Of a DNA stretch of 64,000 nucleotides, positions 22,292 through 30,780 are shown piece after piece (positions within the stretch are counted from its first letter, which is position 1; every line of letters starts with the position of its first letter). The stretch spans positions 36,380 through 100,379 of the forward strand of contig JACQBR010000015.1 of the NCBI GenBank assembly GCA_016194335.1, given 5' to 3'. The notes under the pieces were generated by a model. It saw nothing but the letters and a program-made list of their open reading frames with translations. It was not told where the DNA came from and did not search any database. Made by a program: the position numbers and the translations under genes. Source of the DNA: Microcaldota archaeon. GTDB taxonomy: Archaea > Micrarchaeota > Micrarchaeia > Norongarragalinales > UBA97.

Positions 22292-23386
22292 TCATTTGCT
22301 TTCGTACCTAAACGCGTTGCCCAATGGCGATACCGGGAATTCGATTGCGGTGTAGGTCCCCCGCGCGTCGATAATGACTGCCGCAGTGCCGTCCTGCGCC
22401 ATTTCGTGCGTCGCCTTCCTTCCGCCCAGCGCCACGCGGGCCCAGCCGCCCTCGCGGTTTTCCCACAGGCAGCGCAGGGGGTTTGCGCCCGTGATTGAGA
22501 GCACGGGATTGCCGTTTCCCGCCATTTCCACGCTGAACTTCGGGGGGTCGCCCACGAATTTCTTGTACGCCCGGACTATCCGGCGGTGGTCGGCGGCGGT
22601 GCCAACCCGTCCGAGCTTCCACACCCTTCCGTTCTGGGCGTGGAGGAGTTCGGCATCGCCGTTTTTGGTGCTGACTGAGATGATTTCCTGCGGCTCGATT
22701 TCCGAGTTTTTCAGGTCGGCTTCAGAATGCGCGCTTCCGTTGTCGTGCACGTGGACGTCGGCAACCTTCACTCCGGAGAGTTTCCTTTCTCCAGCAAACC
22801 CCCTGCAGTCAAGCACGCAGCGCTGGTAGAGCAGGGTGAAGTCCTTGAGAAAGTCGGGTTTTTCCCCGATGTCGCTCCTGCTGCCGAGATGCTCGAGCAG
22901 GTCGTGCACGGCCGTGACGCTGGACTCCCTGCCGTTGGCAATTTGAGGGGAGTTTTTGGACTGCCTGTCGTCGGCAACGGTAAGCAGGAGCGCTTCCTTA
23001 GCGGCTTGGTTTCCCATCGCGAACTGCCTCAGCAGCCGGTAGTGCCTTTGGGAAGTGAGGTTGGGCGTGGGGATGAGCCTCAGCGTCCCGTTTGGCAGGC
23101 GCCACACTTCCGCCAGGGCCTCTCCCGAAAGCGACTTGATGTCGCTAACCACCAGGTTCACGAGGCTCTTTACGAGCCTGCGGTTCATCCGCATCGTTGG
23201 GTGCAGGGGAAGCTTGCGCGTTTCTGCAAGGGTCTGCGCCGCCATGTCGTGCCTTGATTCGAGTCCGGTTGGCGTCTGGCCGCGGGCTCCCGCGGAAAGA
23301 TTTAAGGGAAAAAGCGCGAATGCCGCAGGCAGCATTCCTGCAAAACGGCGCAGCCTACCATTTCCGAAAATTTTTTTTGCGGGCAT
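22292..23386 (-). CDS. Hypothetical protein with signal-like N-terminus
   Basis: About 364 residues starting at ATG 23386 (MPAKKIFGNGRLRRFAGML). The N-terminus has a basic region then a hydrophobic stretch (AGMLPAAFALFPLNLSAGA), like a Sec signal or anchor. The rest is alpha/beta without Cys clusters or recognised motifs; the segment LRRFAMGNQAAKEALLLTVAD and the C-terminal beta-rich part (GGWARVALGGRKATHEMAQ) do not match any family I can name. It follows trpS by 22 bases, so is probably in one operon with it. A longer frame upstream overlaps trpS and is unlikely. Confidence 0.6.
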   Translation of the reverse strand: MPAKKIFGNGRLRRFAGMLPAAFALFPLNLSAGARGQTPTGLESRHDMAAQTLAETRKLPLHPTMRMNRRLVKSLVNLVVSDIKSLSGEALAEVWRLPNGTLRLIPTPNLTSQRHYRLLRQFAMGNQAAKEALLLTVADDRQSKNSPQIANGRESSVTAVHDLLEHLGSRSDIGEKPDFLKDFTLLYQRCVLDCRGFAGERKLSGVKVADVHVHDNGSAHSEADLKNSEIEPQEIISVSTKNGDAELLHAQNGRVWKLGRVGTAADHRRIVRAYKKFVGDPPKFSVEMAGNGNPVLSITGANPLRCLWENREGGWARVALGGRKATHEMAQDGTAAVIIDARGTYTAIEFPVSPLGNAFRYESK

Positions 23387-23408
23387 AGTGGGATATCCGG
23401 CTCGCCAG

Positions 23409-24551
23409 TTAGTCCTGCAAGATGAACTTGTCCACAACCTTCCGCGCAGACTCGCGCTTGCGTTGGTGTTCCTTGAGGAACGCCATCACCTTCTCCGCAA
23501 GGTAGGCCTTGTTCTCGCCGTCGAGAATGTCTCCATTGCGGTAGGCCGCGAGGCGCCCGTGGAGTTTCTTGTCGTCGGGCTCGAAAAAGAATTTCAAATA
23601 ATTGCACACGCTGCAGATGTCGGGATTGCCGCCGAGCCTGCGCTGCTCCTCAACCGTCGGCCGGCCGCCGGTGAACGCGCGCATCACTTTCTTCCCCGCC
23701 TCTTCGGGAGTGTCCGTGGTGTAGATGCTGCTTGACGGGTCGGACGCGCTCATCTTCTCCCCGCCCTTTAGCGAGGGGAGGAACTGCGCGTGGACGAGCG
23801 ATGGTTTTGGATAGCCTATCTTTTCCGCAACGTCGCGCGTGACGCGGAAGTGCGGGTCCTGGTCAATTGCGCAGGGGATGAGCGTGTGCACCATTGCCTT
23901 TGGGTTGCCCGTCCTTTCCCTCTCGAGGGCTGAGGGGAGAAGCGCGGTGGCGCTCTGCATGCTGGTGAAGAAAATTTGGCCTATGTTGAAAGAGTCGTCA
24001 AAGCCGAACACCGCCTTTGCAGTGCTGTAAGTGGTGCGTTTGGCAACTTCAAGGGCCAATGGGTACATGCGGCTGGCGTATTTCGTGTCGAGGAAAATGT
24101 GCGTCTTGCCCTGCCTGAATCCCAGCGCTATGATGTCGAGTGCGTTTTCGTACGCGTACGACTGCGTCTCTTCGAGCGTGAGGCCTTCCTTGAAGAGGAA
24201 CTTCTCGTCGTCGGTCATCTGGAAGTAGAGGGGGCAGCCAAACGCGTCCTGAAGGTATTTCGTGAACACCCAGGGGAGCAGGTGGCCGATGTGCGTGTTG
24301 CCTGACGGGCCGCGGCCGGTGTAGAGCGAAACGGGTTTTTTTCCCCCCGCCGCGTCCAGCCACGTGCCGAGGTCGCGGTGGGAAAAAAAGATTTTCCTGC
24401 GGAGCATGAAGTGCTCAAAGCCGGCCTTGGCGGAGATTCTCGCGGCCGCCTGCCCGTCAATGTGTTGCGTGCCGAATTGGCGCATCAGGGCCTGGTAATC
24501 AACAGCGCCGCGCACTTCCCACGGCGTGACGACGAATTTTTCCTGCGTCAT
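23409..24551 (-). CDS. trpS: Tryptophanyl-tRNA synthetase
   Basis: 380 residues, class I synthetase of the archaeal/eukaryotic type. HIGH-like motif: GPSGNTHIGHLLPW (residues ~88-101). KMSKS-like motif: GGEKMSASDPSS (near 268). The archaeal block MVHTLIPCAIDQDPHFRVTRDVA is present, as is the N-terminal VTPWEV..VDYQALMRQFG segment typical of these enzymes. Start at ATG 24551; a longer frame to 24707 overlaps the upstream gene and is low-complexity. It lies 25 bases after a secreted-protein gene. Confidence 0.95.
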   Translation of the reverse strand: MTQEKFVVTPWEVRGAVDYQALMRQFGTQHIDGQAAARISAKAGFEHFMLRRKIFFSHRDLGTWLDAAGGKKPVSLYTGRGPSGNTHIGHLLPWVFTKYLQDAFGCPLYFQMTDDEKFLFKEGLTLEETQSYAYENALDIIALGFRQGKTHIFLDTKYASRMYPLALEVAKRTTYSTAKAVFGFDDSFNIGQIFFTSMQSATALLPSALERERTGNPKAMVHTLIPCAIDQDPHFRVTRDVAEKIGYPKPSLVHAQFLPSLKGGEKMSASDPSSSIYTTDTPEEAGKKVMRAFTGGRPTVEEQRRLGGNPDICSVCNYLKFFFEPDDKKLHGRLAAYRNGDILDGENKAYLAEKVMAFLKEHQRKRESARKVVDKFILQD

Positions 24552-24576
24552 TTTTCGCCCACGCCCACTTTTTCCA

Positions 24577-25185
24577 TCAGCGTCCTCGCCCGGCCCGGCC
24601 GCGTTTGGCGTAGGTGCGCCTGCGCCCGGGTTTTCCCCTGGCTGGACCTGAGTATTCCAAGAAGGCGGTGGCGATTGCGACGAGCACGACGAGAAGGGCG
24701 ACTGCAAATGCGACGTTGAGGCCCACCGTGCTTTTTGAAGGCGCCGAGCGGGCGACCAAGTTGCCTGCGCTTGGGACGGCGATTGAGAAGGATGCGCTTC
24801 CAGCCTGCGAGTAGGCGTTCCTGGCGATTATCGTCCCTACGGCATCGGCCGCGTCCTGCGCGGCTGCGACCGTGAGGGTGAACACGCGGCGCTCCCCGCT
24901 TCGCAGCACCACCGCGTTTTCTGAATTGGTGGGAAGGGCAAACACGTCGCCTACGATGTAACCGGCGGGCTCTACCGCCGCACTGAGCGCGTAAGGCAGC
25001 GCGGGGCATTCGGGAGGATTCGTGTTCTGCACCGTTCCGGTCACGGTGAAGCTCCTTTCGGGCGTGGCGTCGTAAAGCGGCCTGTCCACCGCCAATGCCG
25101 GCGCGCTTGTGCATTCCGACTGCTGGGCGGATGCAAAAGGCGAGAGCAGAAGGGCGGCAATGAGCAGAACAAAGTGGGGCTTCAT
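24577..25185 (-). CDS. Secreted protein with C-terminal membrane anchor
   Basis: 202 residues: Sec signal peptide (FVLLIAALLLSPFASAQQ, cleavage after SA), a beta-rich outer domain with two Cys (SECTSAPALAVDRPLYDATPE; NPPECPALPY), then a C-terminal TM helix (LNVAFAVALLVVLVAIATAF, residues ~154-173) and a basic tail (RGKPGRRRTYAKRGRAGRGR). The layout, Ig-like or transthyretin-like domain plus C-terminal anchor, resembles archaeal CARDB/NEW3-type surface proteins, though I cannot name the domain. Immediately upstream of trpS. Confidence 0.7.
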   Translation of the reverse strand: MKPHFVLLIAALLLSPFASAQQSECTSAPALAVDRPLYDATPERSFTVTGTVQNTNPPECPALPYALSAAVEPAGYIVGDVFALPTNSENAVVLRSGERRVFTLTVAAAQDAADAVGTIIARNAYSQAGSASFSIAVPSAGNLVARSAPSKSTVGLNVAFAVALLVVLVAIATAFLEYSGPARGKPGRRRTYAKRGRAGRGR

Positions 25186-25447
25186 GTGACTCTATTAAGG
25201 GGTTGGGGTGTTTTTAATACTTTTTAGAACTGGGTTGGTTAAGTGTCTGTGCGCGTGCTACTCTGAATTGTTGCGGCCTATCTACTCTAGCTTCGTTCGA
25301 TTGCCCTTTTTGGTTATGCCTTCAAAGTCGATGTCCGCATCTAAGTTAAAGTTAGTTGATCAAAAATAGGGTTCGAAAGCCTCCGGGTTTCCTTTCTTTA
25401 TTTCGTCGGCCGCCGTTTTGTTCAGTCATAACACCTTGATGCTCCTC

Positions 25448-26503
25448 TCACTTTCCCTTGGGCGGGTTGGTGAGTTTCCATGCATCGGCAAACGCGTTTT
25501 TCTCTTCTTCGGTAAAGCCGGCAATCCGCCCAATGCCATCCAAGTCATCCTGTGTTATGTTCTGTTCGTAAAAGAGGTCCACATCGACCAGGCGGGGGAG
25601 GACGAATTGCCTGTGAAGTTCCCTCACCCTTTGGTTCATTCCAAGGTAATGGTCGGGGGGCTTGCCCCTTGCCTTTTCGCCCCTAAGGCCCGCTTGGCTC
25701 GTGCCTGCCAATAAGTCCCGTATCCAAGTTCTGATTTCCTGCAATCCTGGGGGCACGTAAATGAAGCTCCGGTAGTCAGCGTGTACAGAAATGGCGGGGT
25801 AGAGTGCGTGTATTCCCTCAATGACGAGAACCGGCGTTTGCATCGGGTTTATCACTACTTTTTTCGCGCCCCCTTTGTCAGATGGTTTTCCAGTTCGCAC
25901 TTCAACCGGCCCGTTTCCCAACTTGAATGCCTTGATTGCCCTTACGGCGGCGCTGATGTCGGTTCCCCGAGGGTTATCCCATCCCCCCGGAATGTCCTTG
26001 ATGTCATCTGCCTTCTTGAAATAAGCATCCATGTTCATTGTCGCCATTTTTTCGCCCAGCTGGGACTGCAATCTGCCGAGTGACGTGCTTTTTCCGGCTC
26101 CCCTCAGTCCTCCAACGACTAGGACTACTCTTCCCTTTTTTTCGCTGAGTTCTTCCGCTTGCTTGGCGAGTTCTAATGCGAATTCTTCAGGTGATTCGGC
26201 GCAGAGGATGGAGTTTCTCTTAAAGATGGTTGACGGCTGCCAAACGCGCCATTTCAGGGTCGGCCTTCTTTGGAGATAACTGGCAAGCAGCCTGTCCCGC
26301 CATCCTATGCTCGGCATTTCATAGGCGGTCAGTTGCCGCTTGAGTTGGTTTGGCGTTCTGGTGGTTATTTCATGGTGGTAATAGCCTAAGACGAGATAGA
26401 GAGTGATGATGGAGGCGATTAAGGGAACGCCCGTTACGTACGAAAAGAGCGGCACTGGGGGAAGCAACGGGATGGAGGCGTAAAGCGCAACCAATGGGTT
26501 CAT
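25448..26503 (-). CDS. Membrane-anchored uridine kinase-like P-loop protein
   Basis: 351 residues. The N-terminal ~45 contain one or two hydrophobic segments (PLLPPVPLFSYVTGVPLIASIITLYLVLGYY), then a soluble P-loop domain. Walker A: GGLRGAGKSTSLGRL (near 129-143). The segment ATMNMDAYFKKADDIKDIPGGWDNP and VLVIEGIHALYPAI match the uridine/phosphoribulokinase family, with the DxYF lid and EGxHAL block. The C-terminus is helical and ends in LTNPPKGK. A membrane anchor on this kinase type is unusual. Substrate unknown. Divergent from the candidate RNA and the next gene. Confidence 0.75.
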   Translation of the reverse strand: MNPLVALYASIPLLPPVPLFSYVTGVPLIASIITLYLVLGYYHHEITTRTPNQLKRQLTAYEMPSIGWRDRLLASYLQRRPTLKWRVWQPSTIFKRNSILCAESPEEFALELAKQAEELSEKKGRVVLVVGGLRGAGKSTSLGRLQSQLGEKMATMNMDAYFKKADDIKDIPGGWDNPRGTDISAAVRAIKAFKLGNGPVEVRTGKPSDKGGAKKVVINPMQTPVLVIEGIHALYPAISVHADYRSFIYVPPGLQEIRTWIRDLLAGTSQAGLRGEKARGKPPDHYLGMNQRVRELHRQFVLPRLVDVDLFYEQNITQDDLDGIGRIAGFTEEEKNAFADAWKLTNPPKGK

Positions 26504-26582
26504 CTGGGAAACGCCCTCAGTAATATTTTCGGAGTGTTATTGTTCCAGAAAGGATGTTCTATTTATTCTCAAGCTGGGGTAT

Positions 26583-26718
26583 TAAGCATTTGCCAACTTG
26601 AGTTTGAGATTCGAGGAAAGAGCAATGGCGTTCTACTGAAGGGAATGGCCGAACTTCGGGTTAGGACGGAAAAGTCCGAAGCGTGGCAAACCCGTCTCCC
26701 CCGCGCAGAGTTTTTTAT
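26583..26718 (+). ncRNA. Candidate structured RNA
   Basis: The 26504-26830 gap has no convincing protein. On the plus strand a CTATTTATTC TATA-like box at about 26557-26567 is followed by a structured stretch: CTCAAG...CTTGAG closing a first hairpin, then GGGTT...AACCC enclosing GGAC-GGAAAA-GTCC, and a TTTTTT run at about 26712-26717 like a terminator. No known family is recognised. Low confidence; it may be only a leader of the next gene. Confidence 0.35.
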
Positions 26719-26739
26719 TGCTCCCTCCCGTTACAGTTT

Positions 26740-26830
26740 GAGGGGAGGTTGGGGGATTGGGCGGAAATTGGGAATTGGGAGAGTTGGAGTTTGGTGGGGT
26801 AGGTTGGAGTTTGGTGGGGGGTTGGAGATT
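26740..26830 (+). repeat. G-rich tandem-repeat leader
   Basis: Short G-rich repeats, with TTGGAGTTTGGTGGGG given twice (about 26782 and 26805) among many GGTTGG, GGGATTGGG and GGGAATTGGG units, just before the next gene's start. The G tracts could form quadruplexes and also contain ribosome-binding-like motifs. Confidence 0.6.
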
Positions 26831-27529
26831 TTGAAACCGGGCTCACTTGCGATTTTCATTCCTGCACTGCTTTTGCTTGTGGCAACAGCATCAGTCCCAT
26901 TCCCCATCATGCCATTCGTGTCCGGCCAGCAGGACGGTGCGGCAACGCAGGTGGTTGCGCCCGCGGGAGAGTTCGTCGGCCTCGGCGGCGGGAGCAGGCT
27001 GGTCCTCCTCGGCGTTTCTTCCGGCGGGAGCAAGGCGTACGTGCAACTGGTTTCCAAAACGCATTCCTCCACTTCAACATCTCTCGCCGCGCTTTCCCAA
27101 GGCGATTCGGCTTTCGTTTCCAATTCAATCAGGATAACCTACGCGGGCCCCTCCCCAACGGATGCCCAAAGCGCCGTTTTCTCCGTCGCTTCCGCCTCCT
27201 CCTCCATCTCCCCGTCTTCAACCCCCCCGGCCGGCCTTTCCATTGGCGACGCGAGAATCGCGGTGAGGGCGTGGTTTGATTCGCAAAGGCCGGAGAACTT
27301 CCGTGCAGACGGGTTGCGCACGGAGGTGAACGAGGCCGCGTGCATCGATGTTGAGGGCGATTGTTATTTCGCATCGCGCTACGGCTCCGTCAAATATCCC
27401 GCCAACCCCTCTCCCCAAAGTGCGAACGCCGATTTCGGCTCCCCCACTTTCGTCCGCGCGCGCGTCGTGGAGATAACGGCCTCGGGAAAAACACCGGGCC
27501 TCATCGTTTCGGAATGGAGTTCGAACTGA
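26831..27529 (+). CDS. Secreted/anchored protein upstream of the C25-like peptidase
   Basis: About 232 residues from TTG 26831 (MKPGSLAIFIPALLLLVATA as read), which gives a clean Sec signal or anchor; an alternative TTG at 26822 adds three residues. The mature part is Ser/Ala/Thr-rich (KTHSSTSTSLAALSQGDSAF; SSSISPSSTPPAG), then a small C-terminal domain with two Cys (EAACIDVEGDCYFASRYG). No family recognised. It ends three bases before the C25-like gene, so the two are surely one operon and may work together, for example as a substrate, inhibitor or anchor. Confidence 0.65.
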   Translation: MKPGSLAIFIPALLLLVATASVPFPIMPFVSGQQDGAATQVVAPAGEFVGLGGGSRLVLLGVSSGGSKAYVQLVSKTHSSTSTSLAALSQGDSAFVSNSIRITYAGPSPTDAQSAVFSVASASSSISPSSTPPAGLSIGDARIAVRAWFDSQRPENFRADGLRTEVNEAACIDVEGDCYFASRYGSVKYPANPSPQSANADFGSPTFVRARVVEITASGKTPGLIVSEWSSN

Positions 27530-27532
27530 AAA

Positions 27533-29077
27533 ATGCGGCAGAAGAAAAACCACTTCCACGAGCTGCTCGTGCTTGGCGCGGCGGGCCTCGCAATCGTCAT
27601 CATCGGCGCGGGGCTCTACGCCCTTTCCAACCCTTCGCCCTACCTTCTTGAGGTGCGCGTTTCGAACGCTTCCAGCGGCGTGGCAGTCGAAGGCGCGGCG
27701 GTGAGTGCGGCCGCCGAAGGGGGCGGGACGGCGCTTCAGTGGAGTTCCCCTTCCGGAATCGCGCCGTTCGCGTTTGGCCGCAAGCCGGCTTCCATTTCCC
27801 TCTCCATTTCCAAAAGCGGTTTTGCGGCCTACTCGCGCAACATTGCCGCGCCCGACTCAGGCGTTTTTTCCGCCCTCCTCTCTCCCTCCACGGTCTCGGC
27901 ACGGCCTTCGCCCGGAGTTGCGTTCCTCATCGTTTCGGACCGCGGCGCACTGGCGGAGCAGTACGGGAAGGGCGGCGCGAGGGACATTGAGGCTGCGATG
28001 GACGGCATTGCCACTTCCGTGGAGCTGGGCGAGGGGATGGCTGCGAAAGTGGAATTCATTTCCTCCCGCTCGCGGCAGGGCGCGCTTGGGGAAATCACGG
28101 GCCTCCTATCAGCCAGCGGGGCGAAATACCTGCTTTTGGTGGGAGGCGATTCGGCAATCCCGTTCCAGCAGGAGCCCAACCCGCTTTTGGCGCGCAGGGA
28201 CATTGCGGCGTTCGGATTCATTTCGGAGAGGGACGCCCTCATCCCGACGGATGTCCCCTACTCCCTCGGCGGGAAAGTGGCGGTGGGACGGATTGTGGCA
28301 GGCACTGACGATTCCGCTTCCTCGGGAAAGCTTCTCCTGCTTTTGCAGAATGCGGCTGCGCTCCACTCGGCAAGGCGGACTGCGGGAAATTTGGCGAAAC
28401 TCATTTCCAGGGACAATTACGGCCCGTATTTCGACGCGCTTCTACCATCAAGGCAAGGCATTTCTTCAGCCGCCTCCGCATCTTCCGATGCCGTTTCCAA
28501 CCTTCCGTCCCCGGCGTTGGTTTCACCCCCGCTTAGCGTGGTGAGCCTGCTTGATTTCGCCTACCTTCCCGGCGATGCGGACAGGGTGAGGCAATCCCTT
28601 TCGCAAGGCAGCATCGTCTACCTCTCGCTCCACGGCAACGACCCCGGGGAGATGCAGGTGCTTCTGGGAAGGGACGGCAACGGCGATGCCCTCGTGCTCA
28701 ACCCCGCAATCGCGGGGGGCGCTTCCGTCGGGGGAAGGCTTTTCCTCGCCGACTCCTGCTACGGCGCCACTCCCCTTCGCACGAATTCGCAGAGCATTCC
28801 CGTCGCCGTTCTCTCCGGCGGCGCGGCGGGGTTTGTCGGCGCAACCACCACTGCGTTTTCCAATTCCGACGCGCTTTCCCTCAGCGACGCCCCGTCGGCA
28901 AGTTCGCTTGGGGTGAGCAACGCGCTTCTCTACCTCACGGCAAGAAACGCATTTGGGGGGATGCGCATCGGCGATGCGCTCAACGAGGCGAGGGGCGGGC
29001 TTTCCCCCAAGCCCGTTGACGAGCTGACCAGAATTCAGTTCATCCTCTACGGCGACCCGACGCTGAGAATAGCGTAA
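27533..29077 (+). CDS. Membrane-anchored C25-like (gingipain-fold) cysteine peptidase
   Basis: 514 residues: TM helix near residues 11-30 (LLVLGAAGLAIVIIGAGLYAL), a carboxypeptidase-regulatory-like beta domain (residues ~37-110), then a caspase/gingipain-like domain. The catalytic pair is visible as His in IVYLSLHGNDPGEM (near 368) and Cys in LFLADSCYGATPL (near 408). The segments YLLLVGGDSAIPFQ (near 200) and the terminal QFILYGDPTLRIA are hallmarks of C25-type proteins. It would act outside the membrane on surface proteins. Operonic with the previous gene; its stop is followed by a double-hairpin repeat. Confidence 0.83.
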   Translation: MRQKKNHFHELLVLGAAGLAIVIIGAGLYALSNPSPYLLEVRVSNASSGVAVEGAAVSAAAEGGGTALQWSSPSGIAPFAFGRKPASISLSISKSGFAAYSRNIAAPDSGVFSALLSPSTVSARPSPGVAFLIVSDRGALAEQYGKGGARDIEAAMDGIATSVELGEGMAAKVEFISSRSRQGALGEITGLLSASGAKYLLLVGGDSAIPFQQEPNPLLARRDIAAFGFISERDALIPTDVPYSLGGKVAVGRIVAGTDDSASSGKLLLLLQNAAALHSARRTAGNLAKLISRDNYGPYFDALLPSRQGISSAASASSDAVSNLPSPALVSPPLSVVSLLDFAYLPGDADRVRQSLSQGSIVYLSLHGNDPGEMQVLLGRDGNGDALVLNPAIAGGASVGGRLFLADSCYGATPLRTNSQSIPVAVLSGGAAGFVGATTTAFSNSDALSLSDAPSASSLGVSNALLYLTARNAFGGMRIGDALNEARGGLSPKPVDELTRIQFILYGDPTLRIA

Positions 29078-29078
29078 T

Positions 29079-29193
29079 GGCAGGTTGCATAAATAATAAA
29101 ACATTTGCAGCAATTGCAAATCGCACTTCTAAAGTTCCAGAATTATGGCAAACCAAGAAAGTCTTTGGCCGATATTATCTTGGTTTATTGCAG
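29079..29193. repeat. Double-hairpin interspersed repeat, composite copy 3
   Basis: A mosaic of the repeat family. The first part is the reverse complement of modules B and A of copies 1 and 2 (GCATAAATAATAAAACATTTGC, quoted in part, then GCAAATCGCACTTCTAAAGTTCCAGAATTA). The second part carries a different module, A', with GCAAACCAAGA and TCTTGGTTT arms, as in copy 4. It lies between two convergent genes. Confidence 0.85.
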
Positions 29194-29200
29194 ACTGCGC

Positions 29201-29674
29201 TTATTTGCGTTCCTTCCCCGGTTTTGGCGGCAGGCTGATTCTCCAGAACTTGCCGGGGTCGGTTTGCGAAAGCCTCACCGCGATTGCGAGCACGATTGCC
29301 AGCCCGCTCATTGCCACTGCCAGAAGCAGCGTGCCGCGGTTGCTCACGCCTCCCGCCAGTGCGGTCGGGATTTTCACTGAAGTCATTCCGATGATTGCAG
29401 CCACGTTGGCAAGGCAGGCGTAGCCCGCCAGGCGGTAGGACCACCTCTTGCCCATGATGATGCCGATGGCGAGGGCGAAAAAGGTGATTGAGAGGATGGT
29501 GAAGGCAAGCAGCGCCACCGCCCCCTGCACGGGAAGGAACGCCTTCAGCTTGCTCGAGTCGTAGGCGCTCAACGCCGACAAAACCGCGAGTGCGAGGCTG
29601 AGGAGGGTTTGGATGATGCGGATGAAGTTTGGCGCGTGCCTGGCCATCAGTCCTATTTCACGGAGGGTGCTCAA
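29201..29674 (-). CDS. Four-helix membrane protein
   Basis: 157 residues with four hydrophobic segments: near 22-40 (IQTLLSLALAVLSALSAY), 50-75 (AVALLAFTILSITFFALAIG), 82-105 (LAGYACLANVAAIIGMT) and 115-135 (LLLAVAMSGLAIVLAIAV), and a basic C-terminus. No family recognised. Start at ATG 29674. Its stop nearly touches repeat copy 3. The 29675-29900 gap upstream holds G/T-rich repeats (GGGTTTGTTGGGAATGTAG-like) and no gene that I can see. Confidence 0.65.
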   Translation of the reverse strand: MSTLREIGLMARHAPNFIRIIQTLLSLALAVLSALSAYDSSKLKAFLPVQGAVALLAFTILSITFFALAIGIIMGKRWSYRLAGYACLANVAAIIGMTSVKIPTALAGGVSNRGTLLLAVAMSGLAIVLAIAVRLSQTDPGKFWRISLPPKPGKERK

Positions 29675-29900
29675 AAGGCTTTTGGCTTGTTAGCGGGGAT
29701 GGCCTGCGCGTCGGGCTTGTTGGTAATATCCTATTCCTGCGCTTTGGGTTTGTTGGGAATGTAGCCCGTTCTTTGGGTTTGCCGTAACTGTTGCCTGCGC
29801 ATTATGTGGGGGAACAAATGCGAGGGGGAAAGAAGGTTTGGGGGAAAAAAAAAACGAGGGGAAGGCGGGGGGAGGCGGCCGACGAGTTCAGTCTCTTGGT

Positions 29901-30221
29901 CTAGCGCCGGTGTTTTGTAGCGCTTGCGGCGGCGTGGATGTCGGCAGTGAATTCCTCGCGGGTTTCGGTGTGGCGGTAGCCTTTGGCCGCTGCGAATTCT
30001 TGGAATTCAAAAATGCTTGCGTTTGATTCTTGCGCGGCGCGGCCTAGCGAGTACTCTCCCCTTGCGAATTTTTCGAACGTGCGTTCAAGCACGTACTGGT
30101 GAAGGCCTAGCCAGATAAGCTTGCGGATGGCGGCGGTGCGGTCCATGTGCTCTCGTTTTCCCACTTTCTCAATTTCCTTGAGTTCAGACTCCTCCAATCG
30201 CATTCCAATCGGTATGGCCAT
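29901..30221 (-). CDS. UPF0175-type antitoxin
   Basis: 106 residues. The first ~50 (GMRLEESELKEIEKVGKREHMDRTAAIRKLI, in part) look like a ribbon-helix-helix-like DNA-binding region; the middle matches UPF0175: FARGEYSLGRAAQESNASIFEFQEFAAAKG, with the GxxSLGxAAxxxxxSxxEF block. UPF0175 proteins are partners of DUF3368 PIN toxins. It follows that PIN gene by one base. Confident as pair member. Confidence 0.85.
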   Translation of the reverse strand: MAIPIGMRLEESELKEIEKVGKREHMDRTAAIRKLIWLGLHQYVLERTFEKFARGEYSLGRAAQESNASIFEFQEFAAAKGYRHTETREEFTADIHAAASATKHRR

Positions 30222-30222
30222 C

Positions 30223-30726
30223 TTATTTTTCCTCCAGTGTTTGTAAAGCTAATTCAATAACTTCATTAGAATACCAGCCGATGCGCTTGAGTTGGGTGAT
30301 CGCTTCCCTTGCCCGCTGTTTGGAAAGGCCCCCGTTGATTGCAGCCGCTGTGATTGCCTGCGGGACGGTGGCGAGTTTGACGTTGAAGACGGGTGCAACT
30401 CGGCGGGTTGCGCGGTCGTTTGAAACCAGCAGCCATTCCTTGTTGCGGATGCAGAGCAAGAGGGCTTCAAGTTCTCCCGCGCCCAAGCCGAGTCCGTATA
30501 GCGTTTCGTATAGTTCCCCCCGTTCGATTTCGATAATTTTCAGCGTCTCGTTCTTGACGAATAGTGCGACGAGTTCCGCGTCCGGTTTTCCGGCACGCCT
30601 TCCTCCTTCGACCACCTCCACTTCCACTGCCTTGGGGATGACCGCTCCTCCGAACACCTCCGCGATTTCTTCCAGCACTCCGGCTTTCGCAAGGTGAATG
30701 ACTGCCATCGAATCAAGAACTAACAA
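30223..30726 (-). CDS. DUF3368-type PIN-domain toxin
   Basis: 167 residues. PIN acids are visible: Asp in MLVLDSMAVIHLAKAG (residues 1-16), Glu in VVEGGRRAGKP/VEVEVVEGG region, Glu in GAGELEALLLCIRNKEWLLVSND (near 88) with the late Asp in SNDRATR. The C-terminal extension with ITAAAINGGLSKQRAREA is the DUF3368 helical part. Such toxins are RNases, paired with UPF0175. Here the toxin comes first, the reverse of vapBC order, as is usual for this family. Divergent from the DUF559-like fragment. Confidence 0.88.
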   Translation of the reverse strand: MLVLDSMAVIHLAKAGVLEEIAEVFGGAVIPKAVEVEVVEGGRRAGKPDAELVALFVKNETLKIIEIERGELYETLYGLGLGAGELEALLLCIRNKEWLLVSNDRATRRVAPVFNVKLATVPQAITAAAINGGLSKQRAREAITQLKRIGWYSNEVIELALQTLEEK

Positions 30727-30780
30727 TGTATCACAAAATAATTATTGTTATTAATTGTATTTAAGCCTTCCGCAACCATT

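Noticed and set aside
25265..25360. Short minus-strand peptide-like frame (FNLDADIDFEGITKKGNR)
   Set aside because: About 25 codons with no start; it may be a gene remnant but evidence is too thin.
26583..26718. RNase P RNA
   Set aside because: GAGGAAAG resembles part of the conserved region I, but the following conserved bases and the other conserved blocks are absent and the element is too short.
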